Below are positions 9,674-18,399 of a stretch of 64,000 nucleotides of DNA, piece after piece. Position 1 is the stretch's first letter; each line of letters begins with the position of its first letter. The notes beneath the pieces were generated by a model. It was not told where the DNA came from and did not search any database. It saw nothing but the letters and a program-made list of their open reading frames with translations. Position numbers and translations under genes: made by a program. Source of the DNA: JARRKU01 sp963675565 (lineage in GTDB: Bacteria > Desulfobacterota > Desulfobacteria > Desulfobacterales > Desulfosarcinaceae); contig CAXXYD010000002.1 in the NCBI GenBank assembly GCA_963675565.2, positions 1-64,000 of the forward strand, read 5' to 3'.

Positions 9674-10966
9674 TTATAAGCTATACCGGACGGCGGCATA
9701 GACATTCGTGTTGTTTTCAAACTGGCCGAAAAAGGTATAATCCTCTTCTCCAATAAAAATGTTGGCCCCGGTTTCCAAGATAATGCTGTCGGTAAGATCA
9801 TAGCTGATTTTTGGGCGCAGATAGGCGTCTTTATCGCTGGGGGAGTAGTAGCCGGACAGCGACAGCTCAAGGGTCTGGTTCAAAAGCAATTGGGTGAGAT
9901 GCAGGGTAATGACATGCCTGAACTCGTCCCTTTTCGGAATGCCGGACAGGCTGTCCTCATAGGCCCTGTAATCCAACAATTGCTCCACGTAATACTGAAG
10001 GCTGGCATTCAGATCCATGGCCAGGTCACGCGTATAGCCAACCACATAACGCATTTCGGAGTTGTCAATCAGTGGATCGCCGCCGCCGGAATCCTCGATC
10101 GAATCATAATAGGCCAGTTCCAGATTGCCGATGCCCCCGGCCACCTGCCCCCGGATACTGGCGCCATAAACGTTCAGCTCGGGGAAGATGGGCGTTGCCG
10201 AAACGGTTTGCCCGCTGGGCTGTTTCCAGAAGCCCCAATACCCATACAAGGCCAACTCATAATTGCTGATATTCCGGTACAAACGAACCGCCAATTCATC
10301 ATCCTCGAACCAACGATCGGGTGTGTCGGCGTGGATGATGTCATCCTGACCGGCATGGTTGGCCGTGCCGGCATCCCAATAAGAGATATACTCACCGGTG
10401 ATATAGCGGTCAGGATCGAACTGCGGGGTGTATACCAGGTCGATGTTGGCGATCTCGTTGAACAAACTGATTTTGGCCGCATCCGAGGGGGCTTTCAGGT
10501 ATTCGCTGTCGCGTCCGATGAAATACGATTGCCAATCCTTTGGAAAAAGGTCGTTCAAGAAGACCAGATCTCCCGTTCCCCAGGTCAAAATCTGGCGGCC
10601 AACCTTGAAGTCCACCAAATTCGATGGTCTCGAAAAAATCCAGCCTTCACGGGTATCGTATTCCGCCTGTTCGGTGATCCCATCACCCCAAACATCACCC
10701 TTGTATTTGAATTCCGCCCAGTCGGTATAGGTGAAGAACTCGGCCTGGCACCTTGCCTCCATCACCGAGATATCCTTGGCATCAGGATCGTCCTGAGTTC
10801 GCACACCAGCACGCAGTTCAAGGAAGCCATGCATTTCAATCGGTGCAAACTGCTCTAAAAATGGGTTCTTTCCTTCCTCCGCCGCAGACACTACAGGTGC
10901 CATGGTTATTAGCAAAATCCAACCGGCCAGAAATCCAACAAAAGAAAATAACTTGTTTGGTTTCAT
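9674..10966 (-). CDS. Outer-membrane beta-barrel protein of the RND cassette
   Basis: The 430-residue product has an N-terminal signal peptide (cleavage near VVSAAEE). The rest alternates short beta strands rich in Tyr, Trp and Gly and ends in AAVRYSL, typical of Gram-negative outer-membrane barrels. It resembles DUF1302-type proteins, which often accompany an RND/MMPL exporter and a LolA-like lipoprotein-sorting protein, as here. Role inferred: outer-membrane pore or partner for export by the upstream genes. Its start overlaps the stop of the LolA-like gene, and a GGGAT-type ribosome site lies just upstream, indicating translational coupling. Confidence 0.75.
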   Translation of the reverse strand: MKPNKLFSFVGFLAGWILLITMAPVVSAAEEGKNPFLEQFAPIEMHGFLELRAGVRTQDDPDAKDISVMEARCQAEFFTYTDWAEFKYKGDVWGDGITEQAEYDTREGWIFSRPSNLVDFKVGRQILTWGTGDLVFLNDLFPKDWQSYFIGRDSEYLKAPSDAAKISLFNEIANIDLVYTPQFDPDRYITGEYISYWDAGTANHAGQDDIIHADTPDRWFEDDELAVRLYRNISNYELALYGYWGFWKQPSGQTVSATPIFPELNVYGASIRGQVAGGIGNLELAYYDSIEDSGGGDPLIDNSEMRYVVGYTRDLAMDLNASLQYYVEQLLDYRAYEDSLSGIPKRDEFRHVITLHLTQLLLNQTLELSLSGYYSPSDKDAYLRPKISYDLTDSIILETGANIFIGEEDYTFFGQFENNTNVYAAVRYSL

Positions 10967-11790
10967 CGCATTGCATCCCTTGGCGGTCTTCTCAGGTAAC
11001 GCTCTGAAAAAATATCGTCACCGATGCCGATATTGTAATTGATATTGGAATAAGTCATCTTTGTCGTACTGCCGCTTTCCAGATCCCTGGCCATCGACAC
11101 CGTGACGGTGGGGTAGGTACTCGGCTGGCCATTTTCCTCGACTTCAATGGCCTGCACCTGCAATGATTCGATCACCCGGTAAACACGGCCGTCTTTTTTA
11201 AAAAATTCTATCTTCATCGGCAAAAAGTTCTTTTTATCGATATGGGCGATGTAGTGGACGAACTCCACGCTCTCGGGCTTCCGCGGCGTATTTTTAATCA
11301 CATAGTAATCCTCGGTCGTCTCGATCAATTCATGGTGATCGTCTTCCGGGCTGCGGCCGGAAATATCCTCGTATAAAAAGTCCGATCCCACGAAGCTCGT
11401 CCGCTTGTCGCTTGCGGCGATCCGCTTGACCAGATCTAGACTTGGCATATACAGCCAGCGATCGTCATCCTTTTCTAAATCTGCATGTTTATGCACCATA
11501 AAGACCATCTTGCGCACGTCGGCCGGCGCCTGGAAAAATGTGTAGTATTTCTGATTCCGGTTAAGATTGTCATCGTTCTTGCGAAGGATGTTAAATGCTC
11601 TCTTGCGCACCCGCCCCTGTGTGTCTGTAATCACCATGGACACCTTTCCCTTTACGTCTGCCCCTTGGTAGAGCGCCATATGATTAGCCTTTCTAACGAT
11701 TTCATCGGCTGACGGCGTCGTGTTTTGTGCCATGGCGACACCAGTGATCAACAACAATCCTCCCAACAGAATCAAAAGATTTCGTTTCAT
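10963..11790 (-). CDS. LolA-like outer-membrane lipoprotein-sorting protein
   Basis: This encodes about 275 residues starting at MKRNLLILLGGLLLITG, after an AAAGGA site 9 nt upstream. An alternative ATG nine codons earlier overlaps the exporter stop codon. A signal peptide ends near GVAMAQ, and the mature protein has the fold pattern of the uncharacterised LolA-like family (pfam17131 type). Such proteins are encoded with MMPL/RND exporters and are thought to carry a hydrophobic cargo across the periplasm; the cargo is unknown. The gene lies between the RND exporter and the barrel protein, and both junctions overlap or nearly touch. Confidence 0.8.
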   Translation of the reverse strand: MKRNLLILLGGLLLITGVAMAQNTTPSADEIVRKANHMALYQGADVKGKVSMVITDTQGRVRKRAFNILRKNDDNLNRNQKYYTFFQAPADVRKMVFMVHKHADLEKDDDRWLYMPSLDLVKRIAASDKRTSFVGSDFLYEDISGRSPEDDHHELIETTEDYYVIKNTPRKPESVEFVHYIAHIDKKNFLPMKIEFFKKDGRVYRVIESLQVQAIEVEENGQPSTYPTVTVSMARDLESGSTTKMTYSNINYNIGIGDDIFSERYLRRPPRDAMR

Positions 11791-11809
11791 AGAGTGTGTC
11801 CTTTCTATT

Positions 11810-14491
11810 TCATTCATTCGGGTTCTCGATTACAGCAATGCCGGTGCCTTGAACGCCTTTTTCCATATTTGTCTTTTTAAAAAACCACTTTTCCGCAGTC
11901 GTCAGGATTGATGGAAGAACTAACAGAGTAATCAGGCCGGAAAGGGTCATGATGGCAAACAACATGATGCCCATGGTCTTGTAAGGGACAATCGGCCCAA
12001 TCAAAAGAGGGAGAAAACCGATTGCTATGACCAAAACATTACGGCTGATCGCCCGGGCCGGTTCGCCAAACATGCGACCGTAGGTTTCTTTCCACGATCC
12101 GGCGGTGCCATAATAGACGCGGCCGCGTTGCAGAAAGTGAATGGCAAAGTCCACCGCCATCCCCAGTGCCAGAACCCCCAGAACGGCAACCGGCAAATCG
12201 TAATCCTTGCCTGAAATGCCGATGATACCGTAAATGGTTAAAATGGTTATCGTTAGCGGCACCATGCACAACAGACCCCACCGCAAGGAACGGAACAGGA
12301 AAGCCATCATAACGAAAACCACCACAAAACTTCCCATGAACGACCGCAGCATGGTCGGAATCAATTTATCCTGCAACACCAAGTTGATATAATGAAGTCC
12401 GGCCCAGCGATGGCTTAGCTGGAACGGCGGTGGATTTTCCTTGAAATACGAATCCACCGCATTGACAGCGGACTTCATGGCGCTGCTGTCTCCGCTTTTC
12501 AACTGCATCCACATATTGGCCTGCATATAATCCGGTGTGACCATGTGCCACAGGTCATTGGGCCGATGACCCTGCTGGAATTGCAAATAGCATTCGGCTA
12601 TCCCCTGCAGTTTTCCCGGGATTCGGTAGTTCTCCGGTTTCCCGTCTATCATTTCTTGATTGACCTTTCGAACGGCATCCACGACGGAAGTCGTTTTCCC
12701 CACCAGTCCGGTTGCCTCCATATGCTCCTGCAATCCAGCCATGTATGCCAGCATCTCTGGACGCTTGAAGGGCTTCAATTTTTCTTTTTCCACACCGATG
12801 TAGGCATATAGCTCCTCGTAGGCGTAAAAATCTTCATCTGATGCGGCTTGAGCGCGTCGATCCACCTCACTTGCCATTGCATCCAGAAAAGCCTGCATGG
12901 ACTGAGTTTGCCATGCCGCTTCCGATGCTTGACGCGCAATTCCTATAGCGAGTGTGGGAGCAGTGCTGAACTCCGTTTGAATGCTCTCGGCATAGGCCAT
13001 GAGGCCGGAGGAGAATGATTTAATCATATCGGTGCTGAAACTGTCCGCTTTTGGTGCCTGAAGTATCAGGTATGCCGTATAGGTGCCTTCCAGATGACGG
13101 TTCAGCGCGATGTCAGCCTGGCGAATGGGGTGGCTGTCGATAAAACGCTTGGCATAGTTGTCATTGACATGGATTTGCATTGTCCCCCAAATGGCCACCC
13201 CCACCATGATGGTTATCAAGCCCAACAGTCCCTTGGGATGATTGAAAGTCAGCCTTCCGGTAGATCTCAGGATTTTGGTCAACAGGCTGTCTTTTTCTCT
13301 TTGCACGGCGCACATGCCGAAATCTTTCAGTTTTCGCTTGGGAATCATCATGACATACGCCGGCACGAAAATGACTGTATACAGCCAAGCAATCATTACC
13401 CCGATGCTGAGAAAGGCGCCGAAAATCTGGGCCGGCGGGATTGGCGTAAAAACCAGGGAGGCGAAACCTGCGGCCGTGGTCAGCGATGTGTAAAGTATCG
13501 GAACATATAACGTCTTCATCACCCTTCGTATGGTTTCTTTGCGCCCTTTTTCATCGGTGTAGACATCAAAGAATTCCGAAAGAATGTGGATGGAACTCAC
13601 CGTGCCGATACACATCAAGAAGATCGGGATCATCGAACTGAGGATGTGAACCTGAAAACCTAAAGCAATCATCAACCCCATTGTGGACATGACCGAGAAC
13701 ATGGCAATGATCATCGGCAAAATGACGAGCCGCCATTTCTGGAAAAACAGCACCATCAAGGCAAAAATGACCGCCATGGCCAACGGCGTGCCGACACCCA
13801 TCTGTGAGAACATTTCCACGCCGATGGCGACTTCCGCCACTGGCACCCCGGCGATATGATAAGCTTCCTCCCCACCCAGCTGCTTAATCTTCTTGTTCAG
13901 TTCCTCATTGATACGATAACTCAAATGCTTGTCGGTCAACGGCAGGTAAATGCAGATCACCTTTCCGTCCTCCGAAAACAACCGTCCTTTTAGCATGGGA
14001 TTGGAAAATGCCTTGTCGCGAATGGCCCTGGCCGCATCCCGGGTTTCCGGTGGTGCGGGCATAAGCCATTCAAATTTGATTTCTCCAGGTCCGCCCTGAC
14101 TCATATGGTCCACCAATGACGGCCCGAGCATATCCACTTCGATGACGCCGGAAAATCGGTCGGGATGATTTTCATCCGGCCAGCGGAGTGTTTTTGCAAA
14201 TTGGGTTAAGTCATAAACGTGCCGCAAGGTTTGTGGGTTGAACACTCCGTCTGGGTCGTACTCGTTTACAATGCCGACCACAACCGTTTCACTGAGAGTG
14301 AACTGTTTTTTTGCGGCATTGTGAAAAACACGCTGCGGATCGTCTTTGGGGAGCATGCTTTCGGGATCTGTATCCACTTGGATCAATGGGAAAAAAAGAC
14401 TCATCGAAATGGTAAACAAAACCATGATCAGCGTAGCCAGTCGATAGTGGTTGATCGAAAAATCGATTAACGTGGTTTTTAATGTTTTCAT
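11810..14491 (-). CDS. RND superfamily (MMPL/COG1033) exporter
   Basis: The 893-residue inner-membrane protein begins with a transmembrane helix at 17-36, followed by a periplasmic loop (PESMLPKDDPQRVF). A first block of five to six membrane helices lies around 230-390 (FALMVLFFQKWRLVILPM, VSSIHILSEFFDVY). A second periplasmic domain follows, then a second helix block at 700-870 (VLALGMAVDFAIHFLQRGR). This duplicated layout is that of MMPL/HpnN-type RND exporters, which move hydrophobic molecules using the proton gradient. The start has a strong GAGGAG site. It is the first gene of a five-gene operon, and a perfect palindrome lies 21-37 nt upstream of the ATG. Confidence 0.88.
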   Translation of the reverse strand: MKTLKTTLIDFSINHYRLATLIMVLFTISMSLFFPLIQVDTDPESMLPKDDPQRVFHNAAKKQFTLSETVVVGIVNEYDPDGVFNPQTLRHVYDLTQFAKTLRWPDENHPDRFSGVIEVDMLGPSLVDHMSQGGPGEIKFEWLMPAPPETRDAARAIRDKAFSNPMLKGRLFSEDGKVICIYLPLTDKHLSYRINEELNKKIKQLGGEEAYHIAGVPVAEVAIGVEMFSQMGVGTPLAMAVIFALMVLFFQKWRLVILPMIIAMFSVMSTMGLMIALGFQVHILSSMIPIFLMCIGTVSSIHILSEFFDVYTDEKGRKETIRRVMKTLYVPILYTSLTTAAGFASLVFTPIPPAQIFGAFLSIGVMIAWLYTVIFVPAYVMMIPKRKLKDFGMCAVQREKDSLLTKILRSTGRLTFNHPKGLLGLITIMVGVAIWGTMQIHVNDNYAKRFIDSHPIRQADIALNRHLEGTYTAYLILQAPKADSFSTDMIKSFSSGLMAYAESIQTEFSTAPTLAIGIARQASEAAWQTQSMQAFLDAMASEVDRRAQAASDEDFYAYEELYAYIGVEKEKLKPFKRPEMLAYMAGLQEHMEATGLVGKTTSVVDAVRKVNQEMIDGKPENYRIPGKLQGIAECYLQFQQGHRPNDLWHMVTPDYMQANMWMQLKSGDSSAMKSAVNAVDSYFKENPPPFQLSHRWAGLHYINLVLQDKLIPTMLRSFMGSFVVVFVMMAFLFRSLRWGLLCMVPLTITILTIYGIIGISGKDYDLPVAVLGVLALGMAVDFAIHFLQRGRVYYGTAGSWKETYGRMFGEPARAISRNVLVIAIGFLPLLIGPIVPYKTMGIMLFAIMTLSGLITLLVLPSILTTAEKWFFKKTNMEKGVQGTGIAVIENPNE

Positions 14492-14511
14492 CTACACTCC
14501 TCGCGATATTT

Positions 14512-14528
14512 GGTTAAGTTACTTAACC
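14512..14528. promoter_or_regulatory. Perfect 17-bp palindromic operator of the RND operon
   Basis: GGTTAAGT-T-ACTTAACC is a perfect 8+1+8 inverted repeat located 21-37 nt upstream of the exporter start codon. Its size and position fit an operator for a small dimeric repressor. The decayed MarR-type gene just upstream is the obvious former partner. That link is inferred. Confidence 0.6.
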
Positions 14529-14650
14529 TTAGATCCAAAAAAATCTCTATGTGTGATCAGCGGGTTGGCGGTCATCCATGGGATAGGACTGTTCAATATC
14601 CCCTTTTTTCAATGCTAACCGCTAAACGTTAACCACACCGCTCAAAAAAA

Positions 14651-15079
14651 TCATCCTCTGGAATGCCGCGATAGCCGTTTTTCCATCACTCCCCCCAGCG
14701 TATCCATCAAGACCGGCAGGGTCGCGATTTGAGAGATGGGAAATGCGCTCAAGCTATTTACCAATTCGACAAAATCCTTGCCGTGGAAGTGCTCGTGGGC
14801 CCGAAAGGCGCACGCCCCCAATTCCGTCAAGGAAAGTTGAAATTCCTTGTTGCTGTGAGTTAAGACGCAGCACTTTTTGTAATTCCGAAATGCCTGGCCA
14901 TTTAGGTCACATTAACACTGTCCCCCTCACCGATCACTTGAACGATATGGGCATCCCGGATCGATACCGACGTTTCATCTCCTATGGGAATCGGCATGGC
15001 CTCGGGTAAGCGCATACAAATGTGCGACACGCAGAGGTTTGGCAAAGGTGTTTTTGATCAGATTTTTTTTGGCATCCAT
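14651..15079 (-). pseudogene. MarR-type regulator, broken by stops and an internal deletion
   Basis: Three segments on the minus strand match a MarR-family layout. An N-terminal piece starts at MDAKKNLIKNTFAK. A central piece (SIRDAHIVQVIGEGDSVNV, then MARHFGITKSAA) corresponds to the start of the winged helix. A C-terminal piece (EFQLSLTELGACAFRAHEHF ... LMDTLGGVMEKRL) corresponds to the wing and dimerisation helix. The pieces lie in different frames, a stop interrupts the middle one, and much of the recognition-helix region is missing. The gene points the same way as the RND operon and was probably its regulator before decay. Confidence 0.6.
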
Positions 15080-15433
15080 AAAAGTTACAGTACAGCAGCT
15101 TAACTAACATGTCAAGAATCCTTTGGCAACTTTTCCTGTATTTATATATGAAGACGTTTACCTGGAAGAAAGCACTTATAGACATGGTCCACCACATCTC
15201 CGAAGCCAGTGGCTTTCTTCTGGCCATCGACAGACAAGAGGCGTTAGGTTCAAGCGGATGTTACCGACACCCAAGCTTTCACTACACCAAGAATATCATG
15301 CTCATGAACCACATGGCCTCAGACGCCCAAAGCGGTATCTATAAATTGTTGGCGCAACAAACCGTTTCCAATTGAATTTGTGAGTCAATTTGATTCTCTG
15401 ATTTGAAGACCGACGGTTTCAGCCAGGCGATCT
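15080..15433. other. Intergenic region, nothing recognised
   Basis: The short open frames here, including 15109-15375 on the plus strand, resemble no family I recognise and lack convincing ribosome sites. The segment TTAGTTAAG near 15100 shares a half-site with the GGTTAAGT palindrome at 14512. Confidence 0.4.
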
Positions 15434-16222
15434 TCAATATGTACGCTTCCCAAGCGGCTTCATGGGAATGATATACGGCTTGCCCTGCACATATCGGACG
15501 TCTGCCTCCACACGATAAACCGACGCTATCGTTTCAGGGATTAGGGCCGTCGACGGATCTCCCAAGGCGACAATTCGTCCCCGAGCTAACACGATAATCG
15601 TGTCCGCATAGCGCGCGGCCAGATTAAGGTCATGCATGGTAACGATGGTCGACAAAGTGTTGGTTGTGACCAGATGCTTCAGCAAGTCCATGACTTCGAG
15701 CTGATGGCGAATATCGAGATTGCTGGTAGGCTCGTCAAGCAAGAGGACTTCGGCTTCCTGGGCAAGGGCTCTGGCAATAGTCACTTTCTGTTGCTGACCG
15801 CCACTGATGGCACCGAAATCCTTCATCGCGAGATCTTCGATGCCCATCATCTTTAGAGCATTGATAGCCTTTTCAAGATCCTTATTGCCGACATATCCGT
15901 TTCGGTGGGGATGCCGGCCTAAAAGGACCATATCGATGACTTTGAATGGAAAAAGCTCGCCAGTCGATTGTGGTACATAGGCCATCAATCGGGCGATTGC
16001 TTTGCGGTTCAGGTCATGGATCGCCCGGCCACCCAGTTCGATGTTGCCTCTTTGCGGCCTGAGAAGGCCGTCGATGCATTTGAGCAAAGTGGATTTACCG
16101 GCACCGTTGGGGCCCAATAGGGCTAGAATCTGCCCGGGCAAAAGATCGAAGGTAATCCGGTCAAGCACCGGCTGGCTTTCATAAAAAAAGACTAAATCGT
16201 TGACTTTCAGTTCTACCGCCAG
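15434..16222 (-). CDS. FecE/BtuD-type ABC transporter ATPase
   Basis: This encodes about 262 residues. Walker A is GPNGAGKST, the Q-loop is YVPQST, the signature is SGGQQQK, Walker B is VLLLDEPTSNLD and the switch histidine is in TMHDLNL. It is the cytoplasmic ATPase for siderophore, haem, cobalamin or metal-chelate import. No ATG lies at the expected place: the frame is open back through the permease gene, and an AGGAG site precedes only ATT and CTG codons. The start given is the CTG at 16222, which overlaps the permease stop codon; a non-canonical start is likely. It is the last gene of the uptake operon. Confidence 0.85.
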   Translation of the reverse strand: MAVELKVNDLVFFYESQPVLDRITFDLLPGQILALLGPNGAGKSTLLKCIDGLLRPQRGNIELGGRAIHDLNRKAIARLMAYVPQSTGELFPFKVIDMVLLGRHPHRNGYVGNKDLEKAINALKMMGIEDLAMKDFGAISGGQQQKVTIARALAQEAEVLLLDEPTSNLDIRHQLEVMDLLKHLVTTNTLSTIVTMHDLNLAARYADTIIVLARGRIVALGDPSTALIPETIASVYRVEADVRYVQGKPYIIPMKPLGKRTY

Positions 16223-17271
16223 AATTCGCTCCTGTTGTTCATGATCAAATAGAGAAAAAGTGGGACCCCCATGAATGCGGTCATGATCCCGATGGGGATG
16301 ATCGTGGGGCGAATGATATTCATGGCCACCAAGTCCGACCCATTGAGTAGCAAAGCACCGACAAGGCCCGCCGCCGGAATAACGAACCGGTTGTCGCCGC
16401 CTAAAATCATTCGCGCGATATGTGGTGCAACCAGCCCGATAAAGCCGATCGTTCCGGTAAAGCAAATGGTGATGGCCGTTAAAAGCGATGCCGCCATCAA
16501 GATCAGGACGCGGTCCCGCCGGACATTGGCGCCCAGGCTTTTTGCCACATCATCGCCGGTATTCATCACGTTGAGATCCCGGGTTTTCAGCAGCAGATAG
16601 GGTACACAGACCAACATGACCGGTAGCATAAAACGCAAACTGCTCCAGGTCGATTTGCCAAGGCTGCCCACCATCCAAAAGACCACCTCGCTCACAGCCC
16701 ATGAATCGGCGAAATACTGCATCATTGTGGTGCCTGCGCTGAAAAGATAGGACAGAGCAATGCCGGAAAGCACCATTTTTTCGGGGGTTGCCCCCTTGTA
16801 TTGGGACAAGCCCAGGATAAGGATGGCGGTGAGCAGAGAAAAGGCAAATGCGTTGATAACCACAAAAAACACGCCGCCGCCAAGCCCCTTGCCGAAAATT
16901 ATAGCCAGGGCCGCTCCGAATCCGGCACCGGCCGAAATGCCCAGCGTGAACGGGCTGGCCAAGGGATTGCGCAGCACCGGCTGCATTACCGCGCCGGCAA
17001 TGCCGAGGTTGAAACCCGCGGCAAGCCCCATGAGCAGCCGGGGAAGCCGCATATACCATATCGCCCTTGCGGCAAGTTCACCCGGCGTCGAAAAATAGTT
17101 CGGGATAAAGCGATTGAACAGTGTAGCATATACCTCGAGAATCGAAAGGGGTAGCGGCCCCAAGGTGATGTAAAAGGTGCCGAGAAGACCAATGGCGGCC
17201 ATGAGCGAAAAAACGAACAGCCGCTTTCTGCCGGTATGGTGTCGATATGCAATCAGTATGTTAATTTTCAT
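16213..17271 (-). CDS. FecCD/BtuC-type ABC transporter permease
   Basis: The 352-residue integral membrane protein has about ten hydrophobic segments and the FecCD-family motifs PRLLMGLAAGFNLGIAGAVM and FIGLVAPHIARMILG. It forms the membrane channel for chelate or vitamin import with the adjacent ATPase and binding protein. Its ATG overlaps the stop codon of the binding-protein gene (ATGA), indicating translational coupling. Confidence 0.9.
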   Translation of the reverse strand: MKINILIAYRHHTGRKRLFVFSLMAAIGLLGTFYITLGPLPLSILEVYATLFNRFIPNYFSTPGELAARAIWYMRLPRLLMGLAAGFNLGIAGAVMQPVLRNPLASPFTLGISAGAGFGAALAIIFGKGLGGGVFFVVINAFAFSLLTAILILGLSQYKGATPEKMVLSGIALSYLFSAGTTMMQYFADSWAVSEVVFWMVGSLGKSTWSSLRFMLPVMLVCVPYLLLKTRDLNVMNTGDDVAKSLGANVRRDRVLILMAASLLTAITICFTGTIGFIGLVAPHIARMILGGDNRFVIPAAGLVGALLLNGSDLVAMNIIRPTIIPIGIMTAFMGVPLFLYLIMNNRSEFWR

Positions 17272-18383
17272 CGGTGCAGTTCACTACTAATGAGAAAATC
17301 CGAATAAAGGCCATCCACCCCGTAAAACCGTTGCAAGATTTCATTTCCTTCTTTTTCGACGTCAAGCTCACAGTACAAATCCGGATAGAAAAGCTTGGCC
17401 AGGTAGAGGATTTCACATAGACCCATGGCAGGGTCCCAGCCTTTCATGAAACTCCGCGAGTAGTATACTCGCTTGCTTTTTACAGCGGAAACCGTTTGCA
17501 GGGCCGGGTCGGAGAGGATCGTTTCTATCCTCACGCCGACCTTTTTACGGGTCCACCACTGCAATAAAATGATATCAGGGTTCCACACCGCCAACTGCTC
17601 TTTGGTGATATCATAGATTTCATAGGGCCTGGCTCCTGCTTGCAGGGCCACGTTCAGCCCCCCGGCCAGATCAATGGGATCATAGGGCGCGATCGTTTTC
17701 GGAGCATCTTGAACCGGCCACCCCCAAAAGAAGACCTTCACGCGCTTTGTTTCATCAAGATGGGATCGCATGCGAACAATTTTCTCGACCTTACCTTCTG
17801 CATAGGTGATCAGCGCTTCCGCCCGCCGTTGTTTGCCCATGATGTCGGCAACCAGCCTAAGCATCTTGAAATCAAGGCATCCCGAGGCGTCGATGCAGAC
17901 AACCGGCAGGCCGGTTTGTTCCTCGAGAATGTCGGCAAGTTCCGCATAAGAGGCATAGGCTAGAATCAGATCCGGTTCCAGGGAGCGTATGAATTCGACA
18001 TTTGGTTCGCGACAGGTTCCCACGCTCAATTTGTTTTTCAATTGCGGTGCCACCTTGGGCGGTACAAACCAGCATCCGAAGGTACTGCCCTCTTCTCCGT
18101 ACATGAAATTTTTAACGCAATCGTTGATGCCGACAAGCCTGTCGGCGATCTGAAGTTCAACCATTGTGCGAATCCCGTCCAAGAGAGCCAAATCCACTAT
18201 TTTTTCGACTCTCTCCGGAATCCGTACGTCTCTGCCCGCGCAGTCCGTTATCGTTCTTCGATTCGCACCCTTGTTTGCGGGATCTGGTTGATCCGTACAT
18301 CCGGCGGCCAGAACAAGAACAAGTAAAAACGCCTTCGCGACCCTGAAAAGGGGTGTTTGCTTATAACCATATGGATTTTTCAC
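17268..18383 (-). CDS. ABC importer substrate-binding lipoprotein (BtuF/FecB type)
   Basis: The mature protein begins at a lipobox (VLVLAAGC), so it is membrane-anchored in the periplasm. The fold follows the helical-backbone binding-protein family (VEKIVDLALLDGIRTMVEL, LEPDLILAYASYAELADIL, YYSRSFMKGWDPAMGL). The open frame extends 37 codons further upstream into the receptor gene, but a GTG at 18383, 17 nt after the receptor stop, gives a compact signal peptide and is preferred. Its ligand cannot be read from the sequence. With the receptor and AraC regulator in the operon, a metal chelate is most likely. Confidence 0.82.
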   Translation of the reverse strand: MKNPYGYKQTPLFRVAKAFLLVLVLAAGCTDQPDPANKGANRRTITDCAGRDVRIPERVEKIVDLALLDGIRTMVELQIADRLVGINDCVKNFMYGEEGSTFGCWFVPPKVAPQLKNKLSVGTCREPNVEFIRSLEPDLILAYASYAELADILEEQTGLPVVCIDASGCLDFKMLRLVADIMGKQRRAEALITYAEGKVEKIVRMRSHLDETKRVKVFFWGWPVQDAPKTIAPYDPIDLAGGLNVALQAGARPYEIYDITKEQLAVWNPDIILLQWWTRKKVGVRIETILSDPALQTVSAVKSKRVYYSRSFMKGWDPAMGLCEILYLAKLFYPDLYCELDVEKEGNEILQRFYGVDGLYSDFLISSELHR

Positions 18384-18399
18384 GCATTCATCACAATCT

